Positions 1 through 8,140 are shown, numbered from the stretch's first letter. The stretch: DNA of 24,272 bases from DAIUFH01 sp036844705 (GCA_036844705.1 DAIUFH010000029.1:1-24272); one strand, 5' to 3'. Numbers and translations are program-made. The notes: generated by a model from the letters alone, not told the origin.

Positions 1-814
1 AGCCTAAATACTTACTTCTCATTGGTCTGCATACCTTGGATTTTGCTGCATTTACCTTTAGAAATAACTTTCTTTCAATCCAGCTTGATATTGAGCTCAT
101 AACTCTATTCGCTGCCATCTCACTTTTTGTGAATATTAACACGTCGTCGGCGTACCTTACATAACGCAACTCTCGAACCTCTAACTCTTTATCTAATTTG
201 TCAAGATATACATTTGAAAGTATCACTGAAATTGGCCCGCCTTGGGGTACTCCAGTCTTGGTAGCTTTGATAATTCCTTTCTCCATTACACCTGCTCGTA
301 AATATTTACGTATAAGGTTTAGTACATCCTTATCATTTACTTGTTCTCTAAGAATTTGGATTAATTTATCATGATTTACTTTATCAAAGAATTGCTCAAT
401 ATCTATATCTATTACCCATTCATATCCATTATTTAGATATTCAAGTGCTTGCCTTATTGCATCATGACAACTTCTATTTGGACGGAAGCCATAGCTGTAT
501 TCACTAAATACTTTCTCATAGATATTTGATATTGGCTGTGCTACTGCTTGCTGTATTGTTCTGTCTAACGCTGTTGGTATTCCCAAAGCTCTCTGTTTTC
601 CGTTTGCTTTAGGTATATATACTCGTCTTACTGGTTCAGGAAAGTAAGTCTTGTTTCTAAGTGAATTTATAATTGTTTCCTTATTCTCCTTAATATATCT
701 TCCCAATTCTTCAACAGTAACTCCATCTACCCCACTTGCTCCTTTATTGGCTACTACCTTTTTGTAGGCTTGGTTTAGATTTTCCCTTGTTAGTATCTCT
801 TCCATTAATTCCAT
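1..814 (-). CDS. ltrA: Group II intron reverse transcriptase/maturase, C-terminus outside window
   Basis: This is the intron-encoded protein that reverse transcribes the intron RNA and helps it splice and insert. The frame is open from the ATG at 814-812 to the left edge, giving 271 codons of what is normally a protein of about 420-600 residues. The start has AGGAG (824-828) at 9 nt spacing. Visible parts are the N-terminal RT-0 region (NKGASGVDGV near residue 24), the finger segment PVRRVYIPKANGKQRALGIP, SYGFRPNRS, VPQGGPIS, and the catalytic YADD at about residues 221-224. The frame ends at SKYLG, so thumb/domain X and any endonuclease domain lie outside. No internal stop was found, so the copy may be active. 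The sequence resembles IIC-class maturases by eye. Confidence 0.93.
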   Translation of the reverse strand, partial: MELMEEILTRENLNQAYKKVVANKGASGVDGVTVEELGRYIKENKETIINSLRNKTYFPEPVRRVYIPKANGKQRALGIPTALDRTIQQAVAQPISNIYEKVFSEYSYGFRPNRSCHDAIRQALEYLNNGYEWVIDIDIEQFFDKVNHDKLIQILREQVNDKDVLNLIRKYLRAGVMEKGIIKATKTGVPQGGPISVILSNVYLDKLDKELEVRELRYVRYADDVLIFTKSEMAANRVMSSISSWIERKLFLKVNAAKSKVCRPMRSKYLG

Positions 815-1334
815 TTGTTGTTACTCCTCTCTCTACTATAAAATTTCTACACATCGTCCCTCTCAGTATAAATGATATTTCTCGGTTACGCTCCTACTCT
901 TCTCATTCACTGGATTTCTGACTAATGTAGTATTTTCAAATAGCAATTTGTACTATAAATCGTTTCAGTCCTTCAGCTTTTATACCTACTATGACTTCAT
1001 CTGACTCCCTCCCTAAACCTTTTTCGACCATATCTATAGGAGCCTGCTCCATTAGATATGTGGGTAGGGTCTCCCAGGGTAAGACACTAATCTTTCATTC
1101 CACAACCTCTTGATTTACAACTTCGGTTTACGTTTACCATTTGGGCTTAAGTTTGTATTGCAACCTCACCCACCTAATCGCCTTATCAAGTTTCTGTTCG
1201 TAGGCTCAAGAATTTTGCTACACCACTTCCTTCATCCATGTCATTACTGACACCAACTTGTGGTTCGCTACACTTGGCGGTAAATACCCGTGGCTAGACT
1301 TTCACTAGCTAGATTAGTGCCATGCCTGGCGCAC
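1..1334 (-). mobile_element. Group II intron (IIC type), 5' part, truncated by window edge
   Basis: The element reads on the minus strand. Its 5' end is placed at 1334, where the strand reads GTGCGCC, matching the GUGYG start of group II introns. About 520 nt of non-coding RNA (1334 to 815, domains I to IV) precede a reverse transcriptase/maturase frame that runs off the left edge, so domains V and VI and the 3' exon are not visible. The 5' exon is an intrinsic terminator hairpin followed by TTTTTATT, and the intron starts 5 nt beyond the hairpin base. Group IIC introns are known to insert just after terminators, and the maturase resembles IIC-type proteins, so the class call rests on two signs. 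The 520-nt RNA part has no other gene. Confidence 0.88.
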
Positions 1335-1364
1335 AATAAAAAGCGGGGACTATATCCCCACTTT
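1335..1364 (-). terminator. Intrinsic terminator of the glucosaminidase gene; intron insertion target
   Basis: On the minus strand the stem AAAGTGGGGA / TCCCCGCTTT encloses a 5-nt loop and is followed by TTTTTATT. The stem has ten pairs, one of them G-U. The TAG stop codon at 1352-1350 falls in the loop, so the rising arm encodes the last residues of the upstream protein. The group II intron begins at 1334, directly after the T-tract. Confidence 0.85.
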
Positions 1365-3434
1365 ATCTAATTCATCTAAATTGTATTGTTTTATCAATTG
1401 CATTAGCTTTAATGCATATTGTGGATCTGTTGCATATCCTGCTCTCTTTAGAGCCCACGCTCCTTGGGAATAATCAAACATTACAGATCTGAATTCTGAA
1501 TATCTATCCTTGTTTAAAAATTCCTTGTGGTCTGCCCAGCTTAGCTCTGGACTATTATATGCTCTAAAATCAGCATCCACCCTATATGTTACGCCGTTAT
1601 ATACCTCCCAAGTATTTGAGATAACACTACCAGCTGGTCCAGCTCCCTTTATACCAAATAGATTGTTTGATAATTTACCTGTATATTTGTCTACAGGTAC
1701 GCTTTGTCCCCAACCTGTTTCAAGAATTGATTGTGCAGTCTGAAGTGCTGCTGACATACCACTTTTTTTGTAATATTCTTTTGCCAAATTAGAAGCAAAG
1801 CCTAAATATTTATCCTTTTCAATAATTGGTTTAGGTCCAAAGGTTTGTCCCAAAAATACCTTTACTTGAACCTGCTCAGTTGATATCTTTTTGCCATTAT
1901 ACATGCCTTCTGCCTGTATAATTACATTTCCCTCATCTGCTTTTACAGGTGTATAGTTAAATTCATCTGTTACGGCCATATTTGATGCAAATACTTTTCT
2001 TGTACCATCTTTTATCATTATATAATTTACGGAATCTACCTTTACATTGCTTGATAAACTTATCTTTGTCTCACCTGTAATCACCTGTCTAGGTCCAACC
2101 CCTTGAAGCAATAGTTTCGGACTTCCATCTACAGTTACCCTTATAGGCTCACTGTCATAAACAACCCCTGCAGCTATTACCCTTACAATAAGGTCTTTTG
2201 TACCGGAATCTTCAGGTGCTGGGAACCATTTGTACCCACCGTATGGCAGCTTCGCGATAGTTTTTTCTTCCCCAGTATTGACATCTTTCATCAAATACTC
2301 TGTAGAGCTTACATCAAAGTTTCGTTCTGCTATCAATGTCACCGCCTTATTTACTGTACTACCAGCAGTAACCCCTGATAATACAAGACTTCGCTCAACG
2401 TCTACATCTACTACTACAGGCTGGCTTGCATATTCTTTGTTGTTACTATCATAGGCTAATATCCTAATTGAATATGCTCCATTGCTTGACAGCATTGGAC
2501 TCCAATTGTATGAACCTAATGGATCCATTTCCTCTGTTAGAGTAACCTTGCCATTATCTAAATTGGATATTTCATATTTAATATAGTGAGCAAAAAAGTT
2601 TAAATCAGCTTTTATTGCCGCATTTTTGTTTATTACTTGTCCATCATATATTCCTGATACATTTACTTTTGGATTCACATTTATACTTACAGGAATGGAA
2701 TCACCTGCAACAAATTTGCCATTTTTATCGTATATTGCACCAGCTAAAATTTTATTGCCTGCATCCTCTATCTTTGGCATAAAATCATAGCTTCCATTTA
2801 TATCTTTTCCTCTTGCTATTATAAATCCTTTTGCTGTTGCAGGATCCAACAAAAGAAATTTGACTTCATTTCCTTCAGTCATATATTTTTCTGTAGAACC
2901 TAATTGAAGCTTTGTCTTCCCTTCTATAGCTTGTCCAGGTGTTTGAGACAGTATTTTAACATCAGATAATTCTGTAGGTACTGCTTCTTTATTTGAATCA
3001 ACATCTACAGTTCTTTGAGTATCATCCCAATCAACTCCTATGTTTAAAGCATTGCTAACCAACCTTAGTGGTACATAGGTACGATCTTTAAAAATCTTGG
3101 CTGCCACATCACTTATCTGATAATCGGCCCCATTGTTATATTCAACTAGATTGTTTCCTATCCTAAGAAGCACGGAATCATTTCCATTTTCAACTAAAAC
3201 CGTTCTTGCATTATCATTCCATGTAACCTTAGCCCCTAGTTCCTCTGACATAAATCTAATAGGTACTAAAGTTCTGTCATTTTCAATAATTGGACTGGAA
3301 AGATTAGTAATATCCTTTCCATTTACGACCAATTTTATTGGATTAGCCGCCATGACTTTCGTACTGGAAATATTGCTAAGTGTCAGGATTCCTGCCATTG
3401 TCATAAATAACAATTTCTTCTTCATCCTTCTCAT
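1350..3434 (-). CDS. Secreted glucosaminidase with stalk domain and Ig-like repeats
   Basis: A predicted exported cell-wall hydrolase of 694 residues. Residues 1-30 form a signal peptide (basic MRRMKKK, hydrophobic core, VMA-A cut region). Residues 33-150 hold two copies of the copper-amine-oxidase N-terminal-like stalk fold (LVVNGKDI, RTLVPIRFMSEELGA, then RTYVPLRLVSNALNI), a surface domain in Firmicutes that does not imply an oxidase. Residues 160-530 are beta-rich Ig-like repeats. Residues 550-690 are a glucosaminidase domain with the AQSILETGWG motif, whose Glu572 is the likely catalytic acid; it would cut the GlcNAc-MurNAc backbone of peptidoglycan. An in-frame ATG at 3458 exists, but the ATG at 3434 has AAGGTGG at 8 nt and gives a cleaner signal peptide. 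It lies about 100 bp downstream of the LysR gene in the same direction. Confidence 0.9.
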   Translation of the reverse strand: MRRMKKKLLFMTMAGILTLSNISSTKVMAANPIKLVVNGKDITNLSSPIIENDRTLVPIRFMSEELGAKVTWNDNARTVLVENGNDSVLLRIGNNLVEYNNGADYQISDVAAKIFKDRTYVPLRLVSNALNIGVDWDDTQRTVDVDSNKEAVPTELSDVKILSQTPGQAIEGKTKLQLGSTEKYMTEGNEVKFLLLDPATAKGFIIARGKDINGSYDFMPKIEDAGNKILAGAIYDKNGKFVAGDSIPVSINVNPKVNVSGIYDGQVINKNAAIKADLNFFAHYIKYEISNLDNGKVTLTEEMDPLGSYNWSPMLSSNGAYSIRILAYDSNNKEYASQPVVVDVDVERSLVLSGVTAGSTVNKAVTLIAERNFDVSSTEYLMKDVNTGEEKTIAKLPYGGYKWFPAPEDSGTKDLIVRVIAAGVVYDSEPIRVTVDGSPKLLLQGVGPRQVITGETKISLSSNVKVDSVNYIMIKDGTRKVFASNMAVTDEFNYTPVKADEGNVIIQAEGMYNGKKISTEQVQVKVFLGQTFGPKPIIEKDKYLGFASNLAKEYYKKSGMSAALQTAQSILETGWGQSVPVDKYTGKLSNNLFGIKGAGPAGSVISNTWEVYNGVTYRVDADFRAYNSPELSWADHKEFLNKDRYSEFRSVMFDYSQGAWALKRAGYATDPQYALKLMQLIKQYNLDELDKVGI

Positions 3435-3475
3435 ATATATAGCCACCTTCTTTTTCATTCATTTTATTTTCTTCT

Positions 3476-3498
3476 ATTGTATCACATTGCAATACAAT
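3476..3498. promoter_or_regulatory. Inverted repeat upstream of the glucosaminidase gene, possible operator
   Basis: ATTGTAT (3476-3482) and ATACAAT (3492-3498) form a perfect 7-bp inverted repeat with a 9-bp spacer, about 42 bp before the chosen start. On the minus strand the proximal arm supplies TACAAT, a fair -10 hexamer, although no good -35 sits at the right distance. The dyad could therefore be an operator overlapping the promoter. The binding protein is unknown. Confidence 0.35.
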
Positions 3499-3532
3499 AA
3501 CATATTACAAAGTTATTACATCATTCTAATTG

Positions 3533-4438
3533 CTATAATAGCTCCAATTTATTATTTAAAGCAAACTTCTCTATAACTAGACCTTTAAATTTTTCAACAG
3601 GTGTGGGCATAAATCTATCTTCTACCCAAGATAAATATAAAGTTCTTCTACATACTGGGCTCTTTATTCTTAAAATTGATACCTTATTTTCATCTATAGA
3701 TGGAACCATCGGTAATATGGCAATTCCAAGCTTTGATGACACAAAAGCTGTAACTGCATTGCATTCCTCTGCTTCAAAGGCGATATTTGGCTTTATATTT
3801 GCCTTTTCAAATATCTTATCAAGCATCAATCGGATACCAGTGTTTTTATTAAGCAATATAATTGGTTCCTTAGCAATTTCTTCTAATTCAACTTCTTTTC
3901 TTTTAGCCAACCTATGCCCCTTATAAACTATCAAGAAAAGTTCCTGATCCAATATTGGAATTGAACTTATATATTCCGTAGAGCTATGGACACCGCTTAT
4001 AGCCAAATCAGTTTTCCCATCCATTAAATCCTTTATTATATTTTTACTTGTATTTTGTATAAAATTGAAATTTATCTCTTTGTTTGAATTGTCTTCATAA
4101 AAATTCTCTATCATATTTGCTAGTAGGGATGATCCAACACTATAAATATATCCTAAATTTACAGTGCCATGGCTAGGGTCTATTAGTATATTTAACTGCT
4201 TCATACCTTCATCAAGCTTGTCTAGAGCTTCATTTACATAAGTAAGAAATAACTTTCCATAATTATTTAAAATAATCTTTTTACCCCTTTTTTCAAAAAG
4301 AGGTACGTTTAATTCCTTTTCCAGTTCGGATATGGAATAGCTAAGACTAGGCTGAGAAATCAATAGCTTCTCGGCTGCCCTTGTATAATGCTGTACTTCT
4401 GCCAATACCCTGAAATACTCTAATTGTTTTAAAGTCAT
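3533..4438 (-). CDS. LysR-family transcriptional regulator
   Basis: A 301-residue LysR-type regulator. Residues 1-60 form the winged helix-turn-helix (MTLKQLEYFRVLAE, RAAEKLLISQPSLSYSISEL, LFEKRGKKIILN). Residues 88-295 form the periplasmic-binding-protein-like effector domain (DLAISGVHSS, AKEPIILLNKNTGIRLMLD, SKLGIAILPMVPS). The ATG at 4438 was chosen because AGGGTGG lies 8 nt upstream; an upstream GTG at 4450 falls within that ribosome site. It is transcribed divergently from a CoA-acylating aldehyde dehydrogenase, with a T-N11-A palindrome in the shared 191-bp gap, so it most likely controls that gene and itself. The CynR/CidR-like N-terminus does not identify the effector. Confidence 0.9.
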   Translation of the reverse strand: MTLKQLEYFRVLAEVQHYTRAAEKLLISQPSLSYSISELEKELNVPLFEKRGKKIILNNYGKLFLTYVNEALDKLDEGMKQLNILIDPSHGTVNLGYIYSVGSSLLANMIENFYEDNSNKEINFNFIQNTSKNIIKDLMDGKTDLAISGVHSSTEYISSIPILDQELFLIVYKGHRLAKRKEVELEEIAKEPIILLNKNTGIRLMLDKIFEKANIKPNIAFEAEECNAVTAFVSSKLGIAILPMVPSIDENKVSILRIKSPVCRRTLYLSWVEDRFMPTPVEKFKGLVIEKFALNNKLELL

Positions 4439-4506
4439 ACAATCATCCACCCTATTATATTCTTAATTTAAATATATCATAAAGTAATTTTTTGTGCTAT
4501 ATAATC

Positions 4507-4521
4507 ATAGAAAATTTCTAT
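4507..4521. promoter_or_regulatory. LysR-type box between lysR and the aldehyde dehydrogenase gene
   Basis: ATAGAAAATTTCTAT is a 7-bp inverted repeat around one central base. It contains T-N11-A (T4508, A4520), the classic LysR-family recognition core. It lies 69 bp before the lysR start and 109 bp before the dehydrogenase start, a usual position for the activator/repressor site of a divergent LysR pair. The hexamers of the dehydrogenase promoter are not clear enough to place. Confidence 0.6.
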
Positions 4522-4629
4522 CAATCTAATAAAATATAAGTATTAGACTTTTCTGACATTCCATAATAATATGTAATTAGAAAGAAACTAAACATGATAT
4601 ACATTAAATATTATATAGGAGGTATACAA

Positions 4630-6072
4630 ATGGCTAAGGATAATAAAAGCTTAAGGGTTAAATATCCAGATTTATCGGATGAACAAATTGCCGAATTAGA
4701 AGAGGTGTTTTCTAAAGCTAGAACGGCACTAAAAGAAATTGAAATATTCGACCAAGAAAAAGTGGACCGATTAATCAGAACTGTAGCATGGTCAGTAGCT
4801 AATAAAAAGACTTTTGAGGAGCTAGTAGCATTCGGTATCGAGGAAACGGGCTTAGGTGATCCAGTATCAAGAATGAACAAGAGATTCAAGATAAGAGGGG
4901 TTCTAAGAGATGCTCTTAGACAAAAAAGTGTTGGTATAGTAGAGGAAATTCCTGAAAAGGGAATCGTTAAATATGGTAAACCAGCTGGCATCATAGCTTC
5001 ATTGATACCAACTACTAACCCAGACCTAACTCCAGCAGGAACAGCTATCAATGCTATAAAGGCAAGAGACGTAGTCATCTTCTCGCCACATCCACGTTCA
5101 AAACAGACTACTAATAAGACAGTGGAACTAATGAGAGAAGCCTTGAGAAAAGAAGGAGTAAATCCAGATGTTCTTCAATGTTTAAAGGGAAATCCAAATA
5201 AGGCTATGTCAATGGCAGTAGCAGCTGAAGCAGATTTAGTAATGGCTACTGGTGGACAAAACGTAGTAAGACGTGTATATACAGCAGGAACTCCAGCATA
5301 TGGGGTAGGTGCAGGAAACTCATCAATGGTAATCGATGAAACTGCAGACATTAAAGAAGCAGCAAGAAACACAATGTTAAGCAAGACATCAGACTTCGGT
5401 TCAGGTTGTTCAGCAGATGGCAATTTAGTCATTGAAGCAAGCATATTTGATAAAATGGTAAAAGAACTTCAAAACGTTGGCGGATATTTAGCAAACGAAA
5501 AAGAAAAAGAAGCATTGAAAAAAGTAATGTGGGATGAAAATGGAAAGAGACTTGCAGATACAGTAGCTATAGCAGCAACTCAATTAGCAAAAATAGCAGG
5601 TTTTGAAATACCAGAGGATAGAAAATTCATAATGGTAATGGGTGATGGAATAGGTGAAGAACACTTATTTTCACATGAAAAATTGACAACTCTACTAGCA
5701 TTATATAAATATAAAGGATTTGAACAAGCAATGGAAATGGTTAGAGAAATATTTGAAGTAGGTGGAAAAGGACACTCATGTGGAATATATTCCTTCAATG
5801 ATGAACATATACACTTACATGCAATGAACGCACCAGTCAGTAGAATCATGGTACGTCAACCAAATTCAAAGGCAAATGCAGGTTCCTTCACAAATGGAAT
5901 GCCTATGACATCTTCCTTAGGCTGTGGCACATGGGGAGGAAATATCATATCTGAAAATGTAAGTTTAAAGCATTATATGAACTTTACATGGGTATCAAAA
6001 CCAATACCAGAGGACAGACCATCAGATGAAGAGTTATTTGGTGAATTTTATGATCCAGCTTTAGAACAATAG
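4630..6072 (+). CDS. CoA-acylating aldehyde dehydrogenase, sulfoacetaldehyde dehydrogenase (SauS)-like
   Basis: A 480-residue aldehyde dehydrogenase of the CoA-acylating type, expected to convert an aldehyde plus CoA and NAD(P)+ to an acyl-CoA, or the reverse. The motifs PTTNPDLTP (residues 127-135) and FSPHPRSKQTT (151-161) are typical of acylating enzymes, as in the N-terminal half of AdhE. GSGCSADG carries the likely catalytic Cys260. By eye the closest annotated group is acylating sulfoacetaldehyde dehydrogenase (SauS), but the aldehyde cannot be assigned from the sequence. The start at 4630 has AGGAGG at 7 nt; the 12 codons upstream from 4594 lack a ribosome site. No sulfonate, ethanolamine or propanediol genes lie beside it, only a divergent LysR regulator. 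Confidence 0.85.
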   Translation: MAKDNKSLRVKYPDLSDEQIAELEEVFSKARTALKEIEIFDQEKVDRLIRTVAWSVANKKTFEELVAFGIEETGLGDPVSRMNKRFKIRGVLRDALRQKSVGIVEEIPEKGIVKYGKPAGIIASLIPTTNPDLTPAGTAINAIKARDVVIFSPHPRSKQTTNKTVELMREALRKEGVNPDVLQCLKGNPNKAMSMAVAAEADLVMATGGQNVVRRVYTAGTPAYGVGAGNSSMVIDETADIKEAARNTMLSKTSDFGSGCSADGNLVIEASIFDKMVKELQNVGGYLANEKEKEALKKVMWDENGKRLADTVAIAATQLAKIAGFEIPEDRKFIMVMGDGIGEEHLFSHEKLTTLLALYKYKGFEQAMEMVREIFEVGGKGHSCGIYSFNDEHIHLHAMNAPVSRIMVRQPNSKANAGSFTNGMPMTSSLGCGTWGGNIISENVSLKHYMNFTWVSKPIPEDRPSDEELFGEFYDPALEQ

Positions 6073-6106
6073 CTTATAACCAACTAATTTATGTTATATT
6101 TTGATT

Positions 6107-6151
6107 GCCTGAGAAGGGACTGCGTACTTAGTACCAGTCCCTTACTCAGGC
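6107..6151. terminator. Long hairpin between convergent genes, possible bidirectional terminator
   Basis: GCCTGAG / CTCAGGC closes an outer stem and AGGGACTG / CAGTCCCT the next, with a small inner GTAC-TTA-GTAC hairpin. Together they give about 19 pairs over 45 nt. It lies between the stops of the aldehyde dehydrogenase (6072, +) and ppaC (6159, -). Neither strand has a true T-run after the stem, so it may act as a 3' stabiliser or a Rho-independent stop of low efficiency. Confidence 0.5.
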
Positions 6152-6158
6152 TCCCCCT

Positions 6159-7802
6159 TTAATCCATATTTGAAAGCATATTTGTTATAGGAGGTACTAC
6201 TTGTTTTTTCCTTGAAAGTACTCCTGGAGCATAGAAGGAATTATTAACAAGTGTTTTTCCAAATGCATTTGCTACAAGTGATTTATGTTCTCCAACAACA
6301 ATCATTTCAGATGCCTCATTAAAAATATCTGTCAGCATTAAAATATAAATTGAATATCCAATTTCATGCGCCTTTGACTCCATTTGCATCAATAGGTCTT
6401 CACGCATATCCTTTAAGCTCTCAGCATCCATCGTATAAACCTGTGAGATACCTATCTTATCATCCTTTATTGTAAAAGTCTTTAAATCTTGATTCAATAA
6501 TTCATGAGGTGACTTTCCTGTCAAAGATGTTCCAGCTTTAAACATTTCAATAGCAAATTTTTCTACATCTAATTCAGCAATACGTGATAGTCTTTCTAGC
6601 ATCATTTTATCAATATTAGTAGAGGTTGGAGACTTCAATAAAAGGGTATCTGATATAATAGCTGCAGCTAATAGTCCTGCTATTTTTTTAGATGGTCTTC
6701 TTCCATTTTCAAAAAATATATTAGCAATAATGGTTGATGTACTGCCTACTGGTTCATTTCTAAAATATATAGGACTGCCCGTAAATACATCTGCTACTCT
6801 ATGGTGATCTATTATTTCAAGTATCTCTGATTCTTCCAATCCATCTACAGATTGACTTCTTTCGTTATGATCAACAAGAATGACCTTTTTCTTCATACTG
6901 GAAATAAGATGATATCTTGATAACAAGCCTACGACTTTGTTGTTATCATCAACTACAGGGTATCCTCTATATCTAGTTTGCGACATTTGTACTCTAACAT
7001 CATCTACTAATTCATCTAGAGAAAATTTAATAATATTTTCTGTAGTCATTGAATATTTTATAGGAGCACTCTGAGTTATCAATCTTGAGCACATAAAAGT
7101 ATCATATGGTGTCGAGATTATAGTGATATCTTTATCATAAGCCATGTTTAATAAATCTTCATCTAAGCTTCCATTGCCAACAATAATCATCAATGAAATA
7201 TTGCTATTAATCGCAAATTCTTGTACATCTTTTCTGTTACCGCAAATTATTATGTCATTTTCATAATCATTATCCTTTATTGAATTAATATCCATTGCCA
7301 ATATAGAAATTTTACCTAAAAAAGCTCTATTATTTTTTGAGATATTGATAGGTGTTGCAGACAAGGTATCTATTATATTGTCAATTGTCGTCTCAGATTT
7401 TCCCAATATAGTATTGTCCCATACATCTATATAATTTTGTATAATATCCGAAACTGTTACAATTCCCAGTAGTTTTTCTTCATCGTCAACGACCGGTAAA
7501 CTATTGATATTATCTTTTTTCATGATATTTAAGGCCATTCTCAATGATATATCAGGACTTACAGGTGCTACCCTATCAAAATTTAAATCTTCAACACTTA
7601 ATCTTAAGGTTTCAACTAATGGTGGTGCTTCAACTCCAAAATAATCTAATATAAATTTTGTTTCTAGATTGATATCTCCCAATCGCATTGGAATTGCATT
7701 AACATCTGCATTTCCATTTTTATATTCTGCATAGGCTAATGCGGCGCAAATAGAGTCAGAATCCGGATTCTTATGTCCAGTAATATATATAGTATCTTTC
7801 AT
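6159..7802 (-). CDS. ppaC: Manganese-dependent inorganic pyrophosphatase with CBS and DRTGG domains
   Basis: A family II (DHH) pyrophosphatase of 547 residues that splits cytosolic pyrophosphate to two phosphates with Mn/Co. The catalytic part is split. ITGHKNPDSDSI (H10, D14, D16) is at the N-terminus, DHN at 311-313 and DHH at 332-334. The C-terminal DHHA2 domain holds the substrate motif SRKKQVVPP. Residues 75-300 are an insert of CBS1 (near SLPVVDDEEKLLGIVTVSDI), a DRTGG domain (about 140-250), and CBS2 (near YRGYPVVDDNNKVVGLLSR). In characterised enzymes of this layout, AMP/ADP inhibit and ATP or diadenosine polyphosphates activate. Simple family II enzymes have about 310 residues, so the extra length is the regulatory insert. 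The start has GGAGG at 7 nt. Confidence 0.96.
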   Translation of the reverse strand: MKDTIYITGHKNPDSDSICAALAYAEYKNGNADVNAIPMRLGDINLETKFILDYFGVEAPPLVETLRLSVEDLNFDRVAPVSPDISLRMALNIMKKDNINSLPVVDDEEKLLGIVTVSDIIQNYIDVWDNTILGKSETTIDNIIDTLSATPINISKNNRAFLGKISILAMDINSIKDNDYENDIIICGNRKDVQEFAINSNISLMIIVGNGSLDEDLLNMAYDKDITIISTPYDTFMCSRLITQSAPIKYSMTTENIIKFSLDELVDDVRVQMSQTRYRGYPVVDDNNKVVGLLSRYHLISSMKKKVILVDHNERSQSVDGLEESEILEIIDHHRVADVFTGSPIYFRNEPVGSTSTIIANIFFENGRRPSKKIAGLLAAAIISDTLLLKSPTSTNIDKMMLERLSRIAELDVEKFAIEMFKAGTSLTGKSPHELLNQDLKTFTIKDDKIGISQVYTMDAESLKDMREDLLMQMESKAHEIGYSIYILMLTDIFNEASEMIVVGEHKSLVANAFGKTLVNNSFYAPGVLSRKKQVVPPITNMLSNMD

Positions 7803-7833
7803 TAAAATACCTCCGTTATTAAAACTTATATGT

Positions 7834-7839
7834 ATTATA
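7834..7839 (-). promoter_or_regulatory. Extended -10 promoter element of ppaC
   Basis: On the minus strand the sequence reads TGCTATAAT, an extended -10 (TGnTATAAT), 32 bp before the ppaC start. The -35 region is weak, as expected for an extended -10 promoter. MITE copy 1 starts about 31 bp further upstream (7871), so the insertion separates this core promoter from whatever originally lay upstream. Confidence 0.6.
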
Positions 7840-7870
7840 GCATAAAATAAGTAAGTTAAGTTAGTTAAAT

Positions 7871-8140
7871 GTTACTATTCACAGTTAATCACAGCAGATA
7901 GAGAAAAATGATAAAAATACTAAGGGAACATTTGCAGGAGTGACTATAATTCTTAGTGAATGGAAGATAAAAATCCGTTAAGCAGCTTTCATGTCCCTAA
8001 AGATAGACCACTAAGGGAATTGAAAGATGTAGGATTTTTGTCTGGAATGAGCTATAGAATTATTCATCTCCGAAACCGTGAGTGTGTATTTTTTATCATT
8101 TTTCGATTTTACACAATTTAAAGTTACTGTGAATAGTAAC
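7871..8140 (+). mobile_element. MITE-like element copy 1 (270 bp), with 8-bp target duplication
   Basis: The ends are inverted repeats: GTTACTATTCACAGT at the left, and ACTGTGAATAGTAAC at the right. AGTTAAAT flanks it directly on both sides (7863-7870 and 8141-8148), an 8-bp target-site duplication. A sister copy at 11488 differs at about six positions, and a third begins at 24170. A subterminal inverted repeat (ATGATAAAAATAC / GTATTTTTTATCAT) extends the pairing of the ends. No transposase is encoded, so it must depend on one supplied in trans. An open 53-codon frame runs from 7960 to 8121. Eight-base duplications occur with several IS families; I cannot assign one from the terminal repeat. 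Confidence 0.88.

Noticed and set aside
736..921. 61-codon open frame on the plus strand
   Set aside because: It is antisense to the maturase start and the intron RNA, has no ribosome site and no recognisable protein features.
1350..3434. Copper amine oxidase
   Set aside because: Only the short stalk-like N-terminal domain named after that enzyme is present; the catalytic domain is a glucosaminidase.
7960..8121. 53-codon frame inside the MITE as a gene
   Set aside because: There is no ribosome site at proper distance and copy 2 changes the last third by frameshifts. It is reported as an observation and not as a CDS.
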